A program made the translations under genes and the position numbers. Below the pieces are notes generated by a model. It had not been told where the DNA came from and searched no databases. It saw only the letters and a program-made list of their open reading frames with translations. Source: an uncultured Poribacteria bacterium (GTDB lineage Bacteria > Poribacteria > WGA-4E > PCPOR2b). From it: a stretch of DNA of 64,000 nucleotides. Every line of letters begins with the position of its first letter. The stretch's first letter is position 1. Location of the stretch: contig OY282444.1 of assembly GCA_958296125.1 (NCBI GenBank), positions 2,475,940 through 2,539,939 on the forward strand, read 5' to 3'. Positions 16,430 through 25,542 of the stretch are shown one piece after another.

Positions 16430-17833
16430 ATGTCAAAAAATTGTTTGCTGCTCATCAACCCGTGGATCTACGATTTTGCCGCCTTCAACCTATGGGTGGA
16501 ACCGATTGGCTTGCTCTCTATCGGTAGCATCTTCCGCCAACACGGTTATCAACTCGATTTTATCGACTGCCTCGACCGCTACAATCCAGAACTCCTCAAG
16601 CTGCAAGGACTGACCGCACCCAAGGGCAACGCCTACGGCACGGGGAAATATCACCGGGAGCCGGTTGAGCACCCGGAGGTTGTTAAAGATATACCCCGTT
16701 ATTTCTGCCGATACGGTATCACGCCGGAGATTTTTGAATCGGAATTGGATAAACGTCCAAAGCCAGATGTGGTGTTAGTGACATCGAAGATGACCTACTG
16801 GTATCCCGGACCCCACGAGGTAATCCGTCGTGTCAAGCGACGCTATCCCGATGTGCCGGTGGTGCTCGGTGGAACGTATGCGACGCTCTGTTACAAACAC
16901 GCGGTGGAAACATCGGGAGCGGATTTCGTGGTCAAAGGCGAGGGGGAACTTTCTGCTCTGAGATTGGTCGATCAGTTGACGGGAAACCAATCGGATGCAT
17001 CCCAACTCCCCACCCACATCAACGACTATCCCTTCCCTGCCCATGACCTCATCCGTACACTTGATTTTGCAGCGGTTCTGACGGCGCGGGGTTGTCCGAT
17101 GACGTGCTCCTACTGCGCCGTGCGTTCGGTCAGTCCCGGCTTCCGACAACGCGACCCCAAACAGGTTGTCGAGGAACTCCAGTGGTGCTACGACGAATTC
17201 GGGACGCGGAATTTTGCGTTCTACGATGACGCGCTCCTACTCAACGCACGGAAACACATCCATAAAATTTTAGACCAGGTCCTTGAACGCGGGTTGAAGC
17301 TCTACTTTCACACGCCCAATTCGATGCACGCCCAAGTGATTGACACCGAGCTTGCACATAAGATGTACGCCGCTGGGTTCAAAACAATCCGAATCAGCTT
17401 GGAAACCAGCGATGTGGTAAGGCAGAAGTTGACCGGTCCCAAAGTTACTAACAACGGTTTCACTCGTGCGGTTGAGCGATTGAAAGCCGCCGGGTTCACA
17501 GCGAAGGATATCGGCGTTTATCTGCTGATGGGACTGCCCGGACAGCCCTTGGCAGAGGTAATCGAAAGTATCCAGTTTGTGCACGCGCAAGGGGTTCAGG
17601 TGAAACTTGCTGAGTTCACGCCTATCCCCGGCACCGTCGAATGGGAACGGGCGGGTGAGATTTATGGGTTTGATCCGGACACCGATCCGCTGCTGCATAA
17701 TAACTGTGTCTTCCCACTTACCATAGGCGAGCATAGATGGGAGGAGTGGGATGCGGTCAAGCGGTTGGCTTCGGAAGGAAACCAGCGAGTCCTTCAATCG
17801 GAACTTAATGAGATAGCACCTGCCTCAAACTAA
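16430..17833 (+). CDS. Radical SAM protein with N-terminal B12-binding-type domain
   Basis: 467 residues. The N-terminus (about 1-190) has the Rossmann-like cobalamin-binding layout seen in B12-dependent radical SAM proteins: LLLINPWIYDFAAFNLWVEP, 'GLLSIGSIFRQHGY', 'VVLGGTYATLCY' and 'DFVVKGEGE'. The radical SAM core follows with the 4Fe-4S motif CPMTCSYC near residue 222, and 'RISLETSD' and 'GVYLLMGLPGQP' further on. Many such enzymes do methylations or rearrangements; the substrate is unknown. The histidine cobalamin-ligand motif DxHxxG is not evident. It lies in operon spacing with the genes on both sides (20 and 38 bp). Confidence 0.85.
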   Translation: MSKNCLLLINPWIYDFAAFNLWVEPIGLLSIGSIFRQHGYQLDFIDCLDRYNPELLKLQGLTAPKGNAYGTGKYHREPVEHPEVVKDIPRYFCRYGITPEIFESELDKRPKPDVVLVTSKMTYWYPGPHEVIRRVKRRYPDVPVVLGGTYATLCYKHAVETSGADFVVKGEGELSALRLVDQLTGNQSDASQLPTHINDYPFPAHDLIRTLDFAAVLTARGCPMTCSYCAVRSVSPGFRQRDPKQVVEELQWCYDEFGTRNFAFYDDALLLNARKHIHKILDQVLERGLKLYFHTPNSMHAQVIDTELAHKMYAAGFKTIRISLETSDVVRQKLTGPKVTNNGFTRAVERLKAAGFTAKDIGVYLLMGLPGQPLAEVIESIQFVHAQGVQVKLAEFTPIPGTVEWERAGEIYGFDPDTDPLLHNNCVFPLTIGEHRWEEWDAVKRLASEGNQRVLQSELNEIAPASN

Positions 17834-17871
17834 AAAAAACAGAAGCAAAGCAGCATCAGATAGAGGCCAAC

Positions 17872-19110
17872 ATGAAAGTTACTGAAATCGAAGTTCACCT
17901 AATTACCCTCGAATATGTGGACTGGATCGCGTATCAACTCAACCACTTCTACGGTCCCATCACACGCACAGTGTACGTTGTGCACACGGACAACGGACTG
18001 GTAGGGCTAGGCGAGAGCGGGAGCATGGAGACGCAGGAGGTGATCGACGGATACATCGGCACCAATCCGTTTGACTGGGTGGGAGACGAGATCTCCCTGG
18101 GTTTGGGAACAGCGATGTACGACCTGATGGGACAATATGCGGGTGTGCCTGTTTATAAGCTGTTTGGACAGAAATACCGTTCTTGGGTGCCGGTGGGGAG
18201 TTGGACGGTTTCCACGCATCCCCATCTCATGGCGGAGACAGTGGAGCAGTACGCCGCGCAGGGATACACATGGCTGAAATATCACCTCTCGCCCTTTGAG
18301 AATGTCATGGACCAAACTGAGGCGATGCAGGCGGTTGCACCGGAGGGGTTCAAGGTCCATTACGACTTCACCATGCACGGCACGGATGACCACATGCCGG
18401 AATTGCTTGCCAAACTGGAACAGTACCCTATCGCCGGATGCTTTGAGGATCCACTGCCGGGAGAGGATATTGAGGGGTATATCGAATTGCGTAAACGCTC
18501 GCGGCTGCCCGTTGTCCTCCACCATTTCCCGATGGGCGCAACCTATGAAGTGTTGATGAAACCTGCCGATGCCTACATGCTGGGGCATTCCAGGATTGGA
18601 GACGCTATCCGACGTGCCGGGCTATTTGCCGCGGACAACAGTCCGTTCATGCTCCAGAACGTCGGTGGCACTATTACCCGCACGATGACAACACACATGA
18701 TGGCTGCGTTTCCAACAGCGACCTTCCACTTTTTCGCCGACACCGAAACTTGGAAGGCCGATGTCGTGAAGGAACGATTGGAGCCGATCAATGGCTTTCT
18801 GCGCGTAACAGAAAAGCCGGGGCTGGGGCTCACACTCGACCGGGACGAATTGGAGCGACTAGAGAACTTGAAACTGCCGGCACAGGAGAAGTGGATCATC
18901 AAGTCGCAGTTTAAGAACGGGACGAAGATGTACAATATCGCCGATCCAAAAAATTCCATCTTCATGGTGCGACCCGACCGGAGCCGTCTCATCCCTATGA
19001 GCTACGACTCGCCCATCTCCACGGAGTATTGGGACAACGATGGCACACCAGCGTATCAAGAGATGTTCGCGCGGATTGAACGGGAAGGAATCATACTCGA
19101 AAGAGGGTGA
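17872..19110 (+). CDS. Enolase-superfamily (mandelate racemase/muconate lactonising-like) protein
   Basis: 412 residues with the two-domain enolase layout: N-terminal capping domain starting MKVTEIEVHLITLEY, then a barrel. Metal/acid-base positions appear as 'WLKYHLSPF' (K-x-H in place of the usual K-x-K), 'VHYDFTMHG' (aspartate ligand), 'GCFEDPLPG' (glutamate ligand) and 'VVLHHFPMG' where the third ligand is expected. An extra C-terminal segment of about 60 residues follows the barrel. Members dehydrate sugar acids or racemise acids. The K-x-H change and the unclear third ligand mean the reaction cannot be assigned. A second superfamily member follows downstream, then a FAH hydrolase, suggesting sugar-acid breakdown. 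Confidence 0.75.
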   Translation: MKVTEIEVHLITLEYVDWIAYQLNHFYGPITRTVYVVHTDNGLVGLGESGSMETQEVIDGYIGTNPFDWVGDEISLGLGTAMYDLMGQYAGVPVYKLFGQKYRSWVPVGSWTVSTHPHLMAETVEQYAAQGYTWLKYHLSPFENVMDQTEAMQAVAPEGFKVHYDFTMHGTDDHMPELLAKLEQYPIAGCFEDPLPGEDIEGYIELRKRSRLPVVLHHFPMGATYEVLMKPADAYMLGHSRIGDAIRRAGLFAADNSPFMLQNVGGTITRTMTTHMMAAFPTATFHFFADTETWKADVVKERLEPINGFLRVTEKPGLGLTLDRDELERLENLKLPAQEKWIIKSQFKNGTKMYNIADPKNSIFMVRPDRSRLIPMSYDSPISTEYWDNDGTPAYQEMFARIEREGIILERG

Positions 19111-19326
19111 AACGACTGTTTTCGATGATACCACAGTGCCATCGGCAGCAGCAACGCCGGATATGTTTGAGCTCCTACCGGGGCAGGGAGGCTTCTACGG
19201 TTGGGAGAATGTGTGTGACGATGCCAATATTATTGGGCACAAGTCTGTGGCGATATCGGGGATTGTGGCGAGGCTATGTGCGGTCATCAATTTCCGACGA
19301 TGCCCAACATTATAGAGGAGATTCGT

Positions 19327-20451
19327 ATGAAAATAACAGATGTCAAAACGACGTTGCTATCCTTGCCAGACCTCGGCGGGATTCAGGATGCCACCATCCG
19401 CCATGTAGCAAGAGGACGTTCCGCGTGCTTTGTGCATATTATAACCGATTCCGGTCTTGAAGGGTTGAGCCCATCGGGCGGCGGCAGCGCGGGCCAGACA
19501 CTCATAGAGGGCACCTTCAAGGAGTTGTTGGTGGGGCAAGACCCATTAAACATCGAAAAGATTTGGGACGATCTCTTCTGGTGCGTCCGAGGGGTAGGTC
19601 GCAAAGGACTCGCATTCTGCGCGCTGTCCGCTGTTGATATCGCCCTATGGGATTTGAAAGCAAAACACTTTAACGTCCCGCTCTATCAGTTGTTGGGTCC
19701 CTACACCGATTCTGTCCCGGTCTACGGCAGCGGCGGTTGGACAAACTTCAACCTAGCGGAATTGGTGGCGGAACAGACCGGTTATGTTGAACGCGGTTTC
19801 AAAGCCATCAAGATGAAGGTCGGCAAGGATTTCGGCAAAAGCGAGCGGGAAGATATCCAACGACTCGCCGCTGTCCGCGAAGCGGTTGGGGACGATATCG
19901 AAATCTATATCGATGCCAACAACGGCTATTACGCCAAACAGGCGATTTATATGGGTAAAGCTTTTGAAGAATATCGCGTCGGTTGGTTTGAAGAGCCGGT
20001 GTTGGCTGACGACATTGAGGGATTAGCAGCTATCGCCAAAGCGATCGACATACCTGTCGCCACAGGCGAGCATGAATACACCAAATTTGGCTTCAAAGAG
20101 CTTATCTCTCGCGGGGGAGCGGACATCGTTCAGCCGGATGTCGGGCGAGTCGGCGGAATCACGGAGTGGATGAAGGTCGCTCACCTAGCGCACGCTTTCA
20201 ATCTCCCGGTAGCCCCACACGCCTACCAACTTATCCATCTGCACCTTACCTGTGCCACGCCCAACCTGAAAGTGGTGGAGTACCTTGGGATGGCTGAAGC
20301 ATCCGACAAAATTGTCTACAAAGAATGGTCGGAGCCTAAAGATGGCATGTGGTCGCCAGACCCGAACAAACCGGGCTTGGGGTTGGAGTTGGACCCTGAA
20401 GCCGTAGAGAAATATGCAGCGGGTGGGGATATTCCACGCTCGCAGTTGTAA
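19327..20451 (+). CDS. Mandelate racemase/dehydratase-type enolase-superfamily enzyme
   Basis: 374 residues with an intact active-site set: KAIKMKVG (K-x-K), 'IYIDANNGY' (aspartate ligand), 'WFEEPVLADD' (glutamate ligand), 'VATGEHEY' (third glutamate) and 'VAPHAYQLIHLH', which supplies the barrel histidine expected in the MR subgroup. It therefore looks like a working sugar-acid dehydratase or racemase needing magnesium. ATG 19327 was chosen over the upstream GTG because GAGGAG lies 6 nt before it and the protein then starts MKITDVKTTLL, like its family. It is followed by the FAH-family gene after 31 bp. Compared with its upstream neighbour it is closer to the standard family. Confidence 0.87.
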   Translation: MKITDVKTTLLSLPDLGGIQDATIRHVARGRSACFVHIITDSGLEGLSPSGGGSAGQTLIEGTFKELLVGQDPLNIEKIWDDLFWCVRGVGRKGLAFCALSAVDIALWDLKAKHFNVPLYQLLGPYTDSVPVYGSGGWTNFNLAELVAEQTGYVERGFKAIKMKVGKDFGKSEREDIQRLAAVREAVGDDIEIYIDANNGYYAKQAIYMGKAFEEYRVGWFEEPVLADDIEGLAAIAKAIDIPVATGEHEYTKFGFKELISRGGADIVQPDVGRVGGITEWMKVAHLAHAFNLPVAPHAYQLIHLHLTCATPNLKVVEYLGMAEASDKIVYKEWSEPKDGMWSPDPNKPGLGLELDPEAVEKYAAGGDIPRSQL

Positions 20452-20482
20452 TCATTTTGAACACCACAAGGGGATATAAAAC

Positions 20483-21256
20483 ATGAAGATCCTACGTTAT
20501 CGCAGTAATGGAGAGGCAAGTTACGGTATTCTAGATGATGATGGGAGCATTCGCCAATTGGCCGGTTCGCCTTTCGACAGTCTGGATACGAGCGGTGCTG
20601 TCGCACACATAGATCAGGTGACTGTCCTCGCGCCGGTCGAATCTCCTAGAATCATCGGTGTCGGTCTGAACTACGCCCTACACGCCCGTGAGGCAGGCAA
20701 AGAACCGCCCACCTTTCCGATGCTTTTCATGAAACCGACCCTGACAGCTATCGGCCCCGAAGAGGCTATTATCTATCCTCATCAAGGGAAAGAGGTGCAT
20801 TACGAATGTGAATTGGCGGTTATTATAGGCAAACAGACGCGACGCGTCTCCCAAGCGGAAGCCCTCGACTATGTGCTCGGTTACACCTGTGGCAACGACA
20901 TCAGCGAGCGGGTTATCCAGTTCGCTGAGATGGAGATGGGCTGTATGCTGCTTGGGAAGGGATTCGACACCTTCTGTCCGCTCGGACCCGTGATCGCCAC
21001 CGACTTAGATCCGACCAACCTCGATATTAAAACGCGGTTGAACGGTGAAGTGAAGCAGGATTCCAACACCTCCGATCTGCTGTTTTCCGTCGCTCACTTG
21101 GTTTCCTACATCAGTGCGGTGATGACTCTCCTGCCCGGCGATGTAATTATGACCGGTACGCCCTCCGGTGTCGGACCCATAGCACCCGGTGACACCGTTG
21201 AAATTGAGATTTCAGGCATCGGTGTTCTGCACAACCCGGTGGTCGCAGAAGCGTAA
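20483..21256 (+). CDS. Fumarylacetoacetate hydrolase (FAH) family protein
   Basis: 257 residues. N-terminal small domain, then the catalytic FAH fold: IIGVGLNYALHA, 'FMKPTLTAIGP', the metal motif in 'VHYECELAVIIGK' (E-x-E), 'GYTCGNDISER', 'GKGFDTFCPLGP' and the C-terminal 'LLPGDVIMTGTPSGVGPIAPGD'. The family cleaves or hydrates 2,4-diketo acids using magnesium; members include the 2,4-diketo-3-deoxy-fuconate/rhamnonate hydrolases. The position directly after an MR-type dehydratase supports a role in sugar-acid degradation to pyruvate plus a small acid. AAGGGG precedes the ATG. Confidence 0.87.
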   Translation: MKILRYRSNGEASYGILDDDGSIRQLAGSPFDSLDTSGAVAHIDQVTVLAPVESPRIIGVGLNYALHAREAGKEPPTFPMLFMKPTLTAIGPEEAIIYPHQGKEVHYECELAVIIGKQTRRVSQAEALDYVLGYTCGNDISERVIQFAEMEMGCMLLGKGFDTFCPLGPVIATDLDPTNLDIKTRLNGEVKQDSNTSDLLFSVAHLVSYISAVMTLLPGDVIMTGTPSGVGPIAPGDTVEIEISGIGVLHNPVVAEA

Positions 21257-21354
21257 GATTTTCGGAGTTGACCCAATTTAGTAATCTTTGGCGCGAACAG
21301 TTGCAAACTAGCACCATTAGTTAGTAAGGGTATCAAAAAAAGGAGGATGCACAG

Positions 21355-22356
21355 ATGGAATACCGCAGTCTTGGCAGGACCGGTACAAAAGTAAGCACGC
21401 TCTGTCTGGGGTGCTTGATGTTCGGCGGTCGAACGAACGAATCCGATTCCATGGATATCATTGACCGAGCGATTGGTGGGGGCATCAATTTCTTTGACAC
21501 AGCGAATATGTACGTCCGGGGCAGAAGTGAGGAGATGGTCGGGAAGGCGTTCAAGCGAAATGGGAAACGCTCACGAATCGTGTTGGCGACCAAAGTCCAC
21601 TTCCGCATGGACGATGAAGACCCAAACGCACAGGGCAACGGTCGGCGGCACATCATCGAGCAGTGCGAGGCATCGCTGCGCCGCTTACAAACCGACTATA
21701 TTGACCTCTATCAGATCCATCGCCCTTGCTCAGATATACCGATTGATGAAACGCTCCGAGCGTTGGACGATTTGATTCGGGCGGGCAAGGTACGCTACAT
21801 CGGCAGCAGTACCTTCGCTGCGTGGCAGGTAGTTGAATCCCTATGGGCTTCAAAGGAACTGGGACTCAATCGCTTCATCTGCGAACAACCGCCCTATCAC
21901 CTGCTGGATCGGAGCATCGAGCAGGAGTTGGTCCCGATGGCACAGACGTATGGAACGGCACTCATTCCGTGGTCGCCGATGGCGGGTGGATTCCTCACCG
22001 GGAAATATCGTCGTGGTGAGGCGCGTCCGGCGGACGCACGCTACCAAGACGAACGCCAAAATACGGACCTATTCTCAGATGCGGCGTTCAACGTCTTGGA
22101 CGTTGTCTTGGCAATTGCGGCGGAGAAGGGGTGCACACCAAGCCAGTTTGCGTTAGCGTGGTGCGCCCAGCAGCCGGGAATTACCAGTCCGATTGTCGGC
22201 ATCCGTACGATGGAACAACTGGAGGATAACCTAGGGGCAATCGACGTGCAGATAACCGATGAAGAGCGGACACAGATTGACGAAGTTGCTCCTCCCGGCG
22301 GGGTAATCACACGATACTACAAGGCAGACTTTGGACCGCACCTATTTCGGTGGTAG
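21355..22356 (+). CDS. Aldo/keto reductase
   Basis: 333-residue NAD(P)-dependent oxidoreductase of the AKR fold. The catalytic tetrad is visible as aspartate and tyrosine in FFDTANMYVRGRSEE, lysine in 'VLATKVHF' and histidine in 'LYQIHRP'. The start MEYRSLGRTGTKVS is typical, and AAAGGAGG lies just before it. Similar enzymes oxidise or reduce sugars; as the last metabolic gene after the dehydratase and FAH pair it could supply the sugar dehydrogenase step, though this is inference. The gene end overlaps no other frame, and the next gene starts 36 bp later. Confidence 0.9.
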   Translation: MEYRSLGRTGTKVSTLCLGCLMFGGRTNESDSMDIIDRAIGGGINFFDTANMYVRGRSEEMVGKAFKRNGKRSRIVLATKVHFRMDDEDPNAQGNGRRHIIEQCEASLRRLQTDYIDLYQIHRPCSDIPIDETLRALDDLIRAGKVRYIGSSTFAAWQVVESLWASKELGLNRFICEQPPYHLLDRSIEQELVPMAQTYGTALIPWSPMAGGFLTGKYRRGEARPADARYQDERQNTDLFSDAAFNVLDVVLAIAAEKGCTPSQFALAWCAQQPGITSPIVGIRTMEQLEDNLGAIDVQITDEERTQIDEVAPPGGVITRYYKADFGPHLFRW

Positions 22357-22391
22357 GACACTCGGATACACTTAGAAAGGAGTTTATCAAG

Positions 22392-23750
22392 ATGGCTGAT
22401 AGCAAATATTGGCTCACTGATGAGCAGATACAGCATTTTATTGTCAACGGATATATCAACATCAGAACCGACCTTCCCACTGATTTTCACGAAGCGATCT
22501 TCCAGCAGACTGAAGCGGTGTTTGAGAAGGAAGGCAACCCAGGGAACAACCTGATACCTAGAATTCCGGATATTCAAGAAATTTTCGACCATCCCGTTGT
22601 CGATGGTGCGCTGACCGGTCTTGTAGGCCCAAATTATTACACGCACCCGCACCGCCACTGTCATTACAACCCGCCGGGCAGTAGTGGACAGAGATTGCAC
22701 AAGGACAGTTGGACGCGACGACGGCATCCCACCCGTTGGGTAATGGCATTCTATTATCCGCAAGATACCCCGGAAGTACGGGGCCCGACCGGAGTTCTTC
22801 CGCAGAGTCAGTGTTACAATAACCAACCGGATAATGGGAAGGAAGAACTGCCGCTTGCCGGGGAAGCAGGGACAATTACCATCGTCCATTACGACCTCTG
22901 GCATCGTGCCATGCCGAACCGCACCGACACGAATCGATATATGATGAAGTTCCTCTTTACGCGCATGGAGGAACCCCAGCAACCCTCTTGGAATAATGCG
23001 GGGGCGGAATGGATACCTAGCGATGATAGACAGCAGTTGATGTGGAAACACCTTTGGACGTGGCATTTGGGGACAGGGAACGGGGAACATGCCTCAGATA
23101 GCGGCTCCCTTCCTGAGCGGATAGATGCACTGCGAAATGATTCGGAATCGGTCTGCCTCAATGCTGCTTATGCGTTGGGGGCTATGGGCTCCTCCGCTAT
23201 ACCAGCGTTGATTAAGACCTTGCGCGATGAATCTGAGATGGTGCGCCGGAATGCCAGTTATGCCCTAAGTGTGATTGGGGGCCCCGCTGTGCCACCCTTA
23301 ATAGAAGCCACGAACGATGCAAACGAGGGGGTGCGTGCGATTGCGGTCGAGGCGTTGGGAGATATGGGGTCCGCCGCTCAGGAAGCGATACCCACGTTAA
23401 TCCGAGCAACACGAGATGAAGCGGTGGAGGTCCGGAAGGTTGCCGCAGAGGGGTTGGGCATCGTCGCACAATCGTCTTCGACAGCGGTTTCCGCGTTGGC
23501 ACAGCGGTTGAACGATACGGATGAGTGGGTCCGCCGAAATGCCTCGCTTGCGTTGGCGCGAATTGGTTCACCAGCGGAGGAGGCACTTCCTGCGTTGAAA
23601 GCCGCACTCAAGGATGAGAACCGGTATGTCCGCGCCAATGTCGCGCATACGCTTCATCAGATTGGAACCCCGGAAGCGAGAGATATTTTGATACACTTCC
23701 TGATGAAATCACGTTGGTGTGCATCAACCACACGAGAAAACGGTTATTGA
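22392..23750 (+). CDS. PhyH-type oxygenase fused to a HEAT-repeat domain
   Basis: 452 residues combining two folds. Residues 1 to about 210 form a phytanoyl-CoA-dioxygenase-like domain with the iron H-x-D motif in QRLHKDSW, a 'GPTGVLPQSQCYNN' block, the distal histidine in 'YDLWHRAMPN' and a following arginine. From about residue 245 there are five HEAT-type helical repeats with recurring 'VRRNASYALxxIG' signatures (AAYALGAMGSSAIPALIKTL, VRRNASYALSVIGGPAVPPL, and so on). ATG 22392 has AGGAG at 9 nt; an upstream GTG at 22350 overlaps the previous gene. The HEAT part could bind a protein partner or a carrier. It is the last gene of the co-directional run. Confidence 0.82.
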   Translation: MADSKYWLTDEQIQHFIVNGYINIRTDLPTDFHEAIFQQTEAVFEKEGNPGNNLIPRIPDIQEIFDHPVVDGALTGLVGPNYYTHPHRHCHYNPPGSSGQRLHKDSWTRRRHPTRWVMAFYYPQDTPEVRGPTGVLPQSQCYNNQPDNGKEELPLAGEAGTITIVHYDLWHRAMPNRTDTNRYMMKFLFTRMEEPQQPSWNNAGAEWIPSDDRQQLMWKHLWTWHLGTGNGEHASDSGSLPERIDALRNDSESVCLNAAYALGAMGSSAIPALIKTLRDESEMVRRNASYALSVIGGPAVPPLIEATNDANEGVRAIAVEALGDMGSAAQEAIPTLIRATRDEAVEVRKVAAEGLGIVAQSSSTAVSALAQRLNDTDEWVRRNASLALARIGSPAEEALPALKAALKDENRYVRANVAHTLHQIGTPEARDILIHFLMKSRWCASTTRENGY

Positions 23751-23784
23751 AAAATTCCTAAATCCTCAACCGCACAATAGGGAC

Positions 23785-23805
23785 GGGCGGGTCAAAAACT
23801 CGCCC
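23785..23805. terminator. Hairpin between convergent genes
   Basis: GGGCGGGT and ACTCGCCC pair (eight pairs, one G-U) around the loop CAAAA. It lies in the 63-bp gap where the plus-strand PhyH-HEAT gene and the minus-strand PIG-L gene converge, a usual spot for a shared terminator. Neither side has a strong T tract, so intrinsic termination would be weak. Confidence 0.35.
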
Positions 23806-23813
23806 CACGCCTT

Positions 23814-24677
23814 TCAGTCAACCGAAATTCGATAGGAGTTCTCCGTTATCCGCTCATGGTCAGAAGCGCGGGCATTTTTGAGGGCGTGTTCGGTGAGGGG
23901 TAGATAGTAGTGCGTCTCGGCACTTAATGAGATAAACCCTTCCGCATAGGCGCAGCCGCCTGCGCTTCCAAACGCCCCATCGCTGGTTTCAATCCGTTTA
24001 CGTGCATAAGCCCCACCATATCCTTGGCTCACCAGACAATCCAGTGCCGCCAGTTTTTTATCCACTACATCTGTGATGTTGATAAACACATCGTTATAAT
24101 AGCCGCCCTCGGACTGCCACACGTTTCGCGGCACAGCCGCAGCACCGGTCCCAAAGAAAAAGACCTGTGCTATCTTATGGGGCGGATTCCGATCGCCCGG
24201 ATCAACGCTGCCGGCATGTGAAATGGCGTGCAGCGCGATCTGTCCAGCGATGGCGTGTGCGTTGGTTAGCCCATCGCCCTCCTTGGGAAAGTGGGTCAGG
24301 ATAATGTCGGGACGTACCTCGCGCAGCAACCGTGCAAGCCGTTTTACCGTTTCCTCCGTGACGAGCAGGACAGCGTCGTCTGCACCGAAGAAGTAGATAT
24401 CTTCGACACCCAAGATCTTGCACCCCTTACGCACTTCATCCGCCTTGACATCTGAACGTTCTTCCATCAACGTCAACAGGTCAGACTCGTCTGGAACCTC
24501 CTCACGATGAAACATTGAATCGCTAATCACCGCGTCATGCACGCGGGCACCGTGGGTCAACACCACACAGCCGACATAATCTCCCTGACTCGTGTGATGC
24601 GCCATAGTACCGCCGGATTGATCGAAAATATCTGCCGGGTGTGCTCCAATTGAGAGTATCCGTAAAGATTCAGCCAT
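23814..24677 (-). CDS. PIG-L/LmbE-family deacetylase
   Basis: 287-residue zinc-dependent N-deacetylase-like protein. The metal motif is GAHPADIFDQSGG (A-H-P-x-D form with alanine in place of the first aspartate of AHPDD) and the distal histidine lies in 'THFPKEGDGLTNAHAIAG'. Members deacetylate GlcNAc-containing molecules such as mycothiol, bacillithiol or GPI precursors; the substrate here is not evident. The start codon overlaps the stop of the upstream transaldolase-like gene by 8 nt (ATGGCTGA), so the two are translationally coupled. If the AHPAD aspartate still binds zinc the protein should be active. Confidence 0.83.
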   Translation of the reverse strand: MAESLRILSIGAHPADIFDQSGGTMAHHTSQGDYVGCVVLTHGARVHDAVISDSMFHREEVPDESDLLTLMEERSDVKADEVRKGCKILGVEDIYFFGADDAVLLVTEETVKRLARLLREVRPDIILTHFPKEGDGLTNAHAIAGQIALHAISHAGSVDPGDRNPPHKIAQVFFFGTGAAAVPRNVWQSEGGYYNDVFINITDVVDKKLAALDCLVSQGYGGAYARKRIETSDGAFGSAGGCAYAEGFISLSAETHYYLPLTEHALKNARASDHERITENSYRISVD

Positions 24678-25419
24678 GATGTATGTCTCCTTCGAGCGTA
24701 ACCGGCACGCCTTCTAGCAACCCATTTTCGTGCATATCGACCCACTCGTCCATGAAGGTTTTGTTCCATTGATCGGTGAGCGGGTGGTCCATCATGTCCC
24801 GGTAGACCGTCCACATAGTAACGAGTTCGTCGGCCCCATCACGGAAGGCAGCGTGGGCAGTCTCCACCGATCGGATGAGTGCCGCCATGATGAAGGGCCG
24901 CTGCGCCCAGCCACTGAACATCTGCACACATTCACGTATCAGTTGGGTTGGATCTCCGCCCACCGCTTTGACTGGATCGCAGAAAGGCAGGAGGTGGTCG
25001 ACCCCGGCCTGGGCAACAGCGGCGGCCTGGGTCAAGGAGAAAACCGTTGTGCAGAAGGTCTCAACCCCCTCTTCTTTGAGGATGCTAAAGGCCTTGAGCC
25101 CGTTTACTGTGCAGGGAATTTTCAGGATAATTTGATCCGATAGGTCAGTAAATACCTTCCCAACCGCGAGCAATTCCTCGACCGTGTGACCATCGATTTC
25201 CATGACCACGGGTTTGTCGGTTATGTCAAGGTACTTCTTGATCAGGTTGATGACCGAACCGTATTGCTTAGCGTACTGATTAAGCACTACGGTATTGGTG
25301 ACAATTCCGGCAATACCGAGCGGCATCCACGGCTCCAGCTCTTCGGGAGTACCAGCGAGCCAGATCGTTGGGCCCCGACCTTCAGAACGAGTTTTCGGTA
25401 CAGATCCGTTTACTACCAT
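24670..25419 (-). CDS. Transaldolase / fructose-6-phosphate-aldolase-like protein
   Basis: About 249 residues with the compact transaldolase fold: TIWLAGTPEELEPW (strand 1), 'GIVTNTVVLNQY', the Schiff-base lysine in 'IILKIPCTVNGLKAFSIL' and 'VETFCTTVFSLTQAAAVAQAG'. Small members of this group cleave fructose-6-phosphate or transfer dihydroxyacetone units. I chose ATG 25419 because AGGAGG lies 9 nt before it; the TTG 6 nt upstream is too close to that site. It is coupled by an 8-nt overlap to the PIG-L gene. The usual 'N-xx-T' and 'G-xx-S' barrel motifs are modified, so the substrate may differ from sugar phosphates. Confidence 0.75.
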   Translation of the reverse strand: MVVNGSVPKTRSEGRGPTIWLAGTPEELEPWMPLGIAGIVTNTVVLNQYAKQYGSVINLIKKYLDITDKPVVMEIDGHTVEELLAVGKVFTDLSDQIILKIPCTVNGLKAFSILKEEGVETFCTTVFSLTQAAAVAQAGVDHLLPFCDPVKAVGGDPTQLIRECVQMFSGWAQRPFIMAALIRSVETAHAAFRDGADELVTMWTVYRDMMDHPLTDQWNKTFMDEWVDMHENGLLEGVPVTLEGDIHHG

Positions 25420-25542
25420 AATCAATGTCCTCCTAGTATTGATAAATGCTCAAGTCACGTTAGTTCAACGTAAAGAATTAGATAGTAACTGTAGGCAAAA
25501 AGAATTACCCCAAAAATTGTAGTCAAAAATATACCAATGTGT

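Noticed and set aside
19111-19326. Open frames in the 216-bp gap between the two enolase-superfamily genes
   Set aside because: They are Arg-rich, run into the next gene in the wrong frame and have no family features. The gap is probably untranslated leader or decayed sequence.
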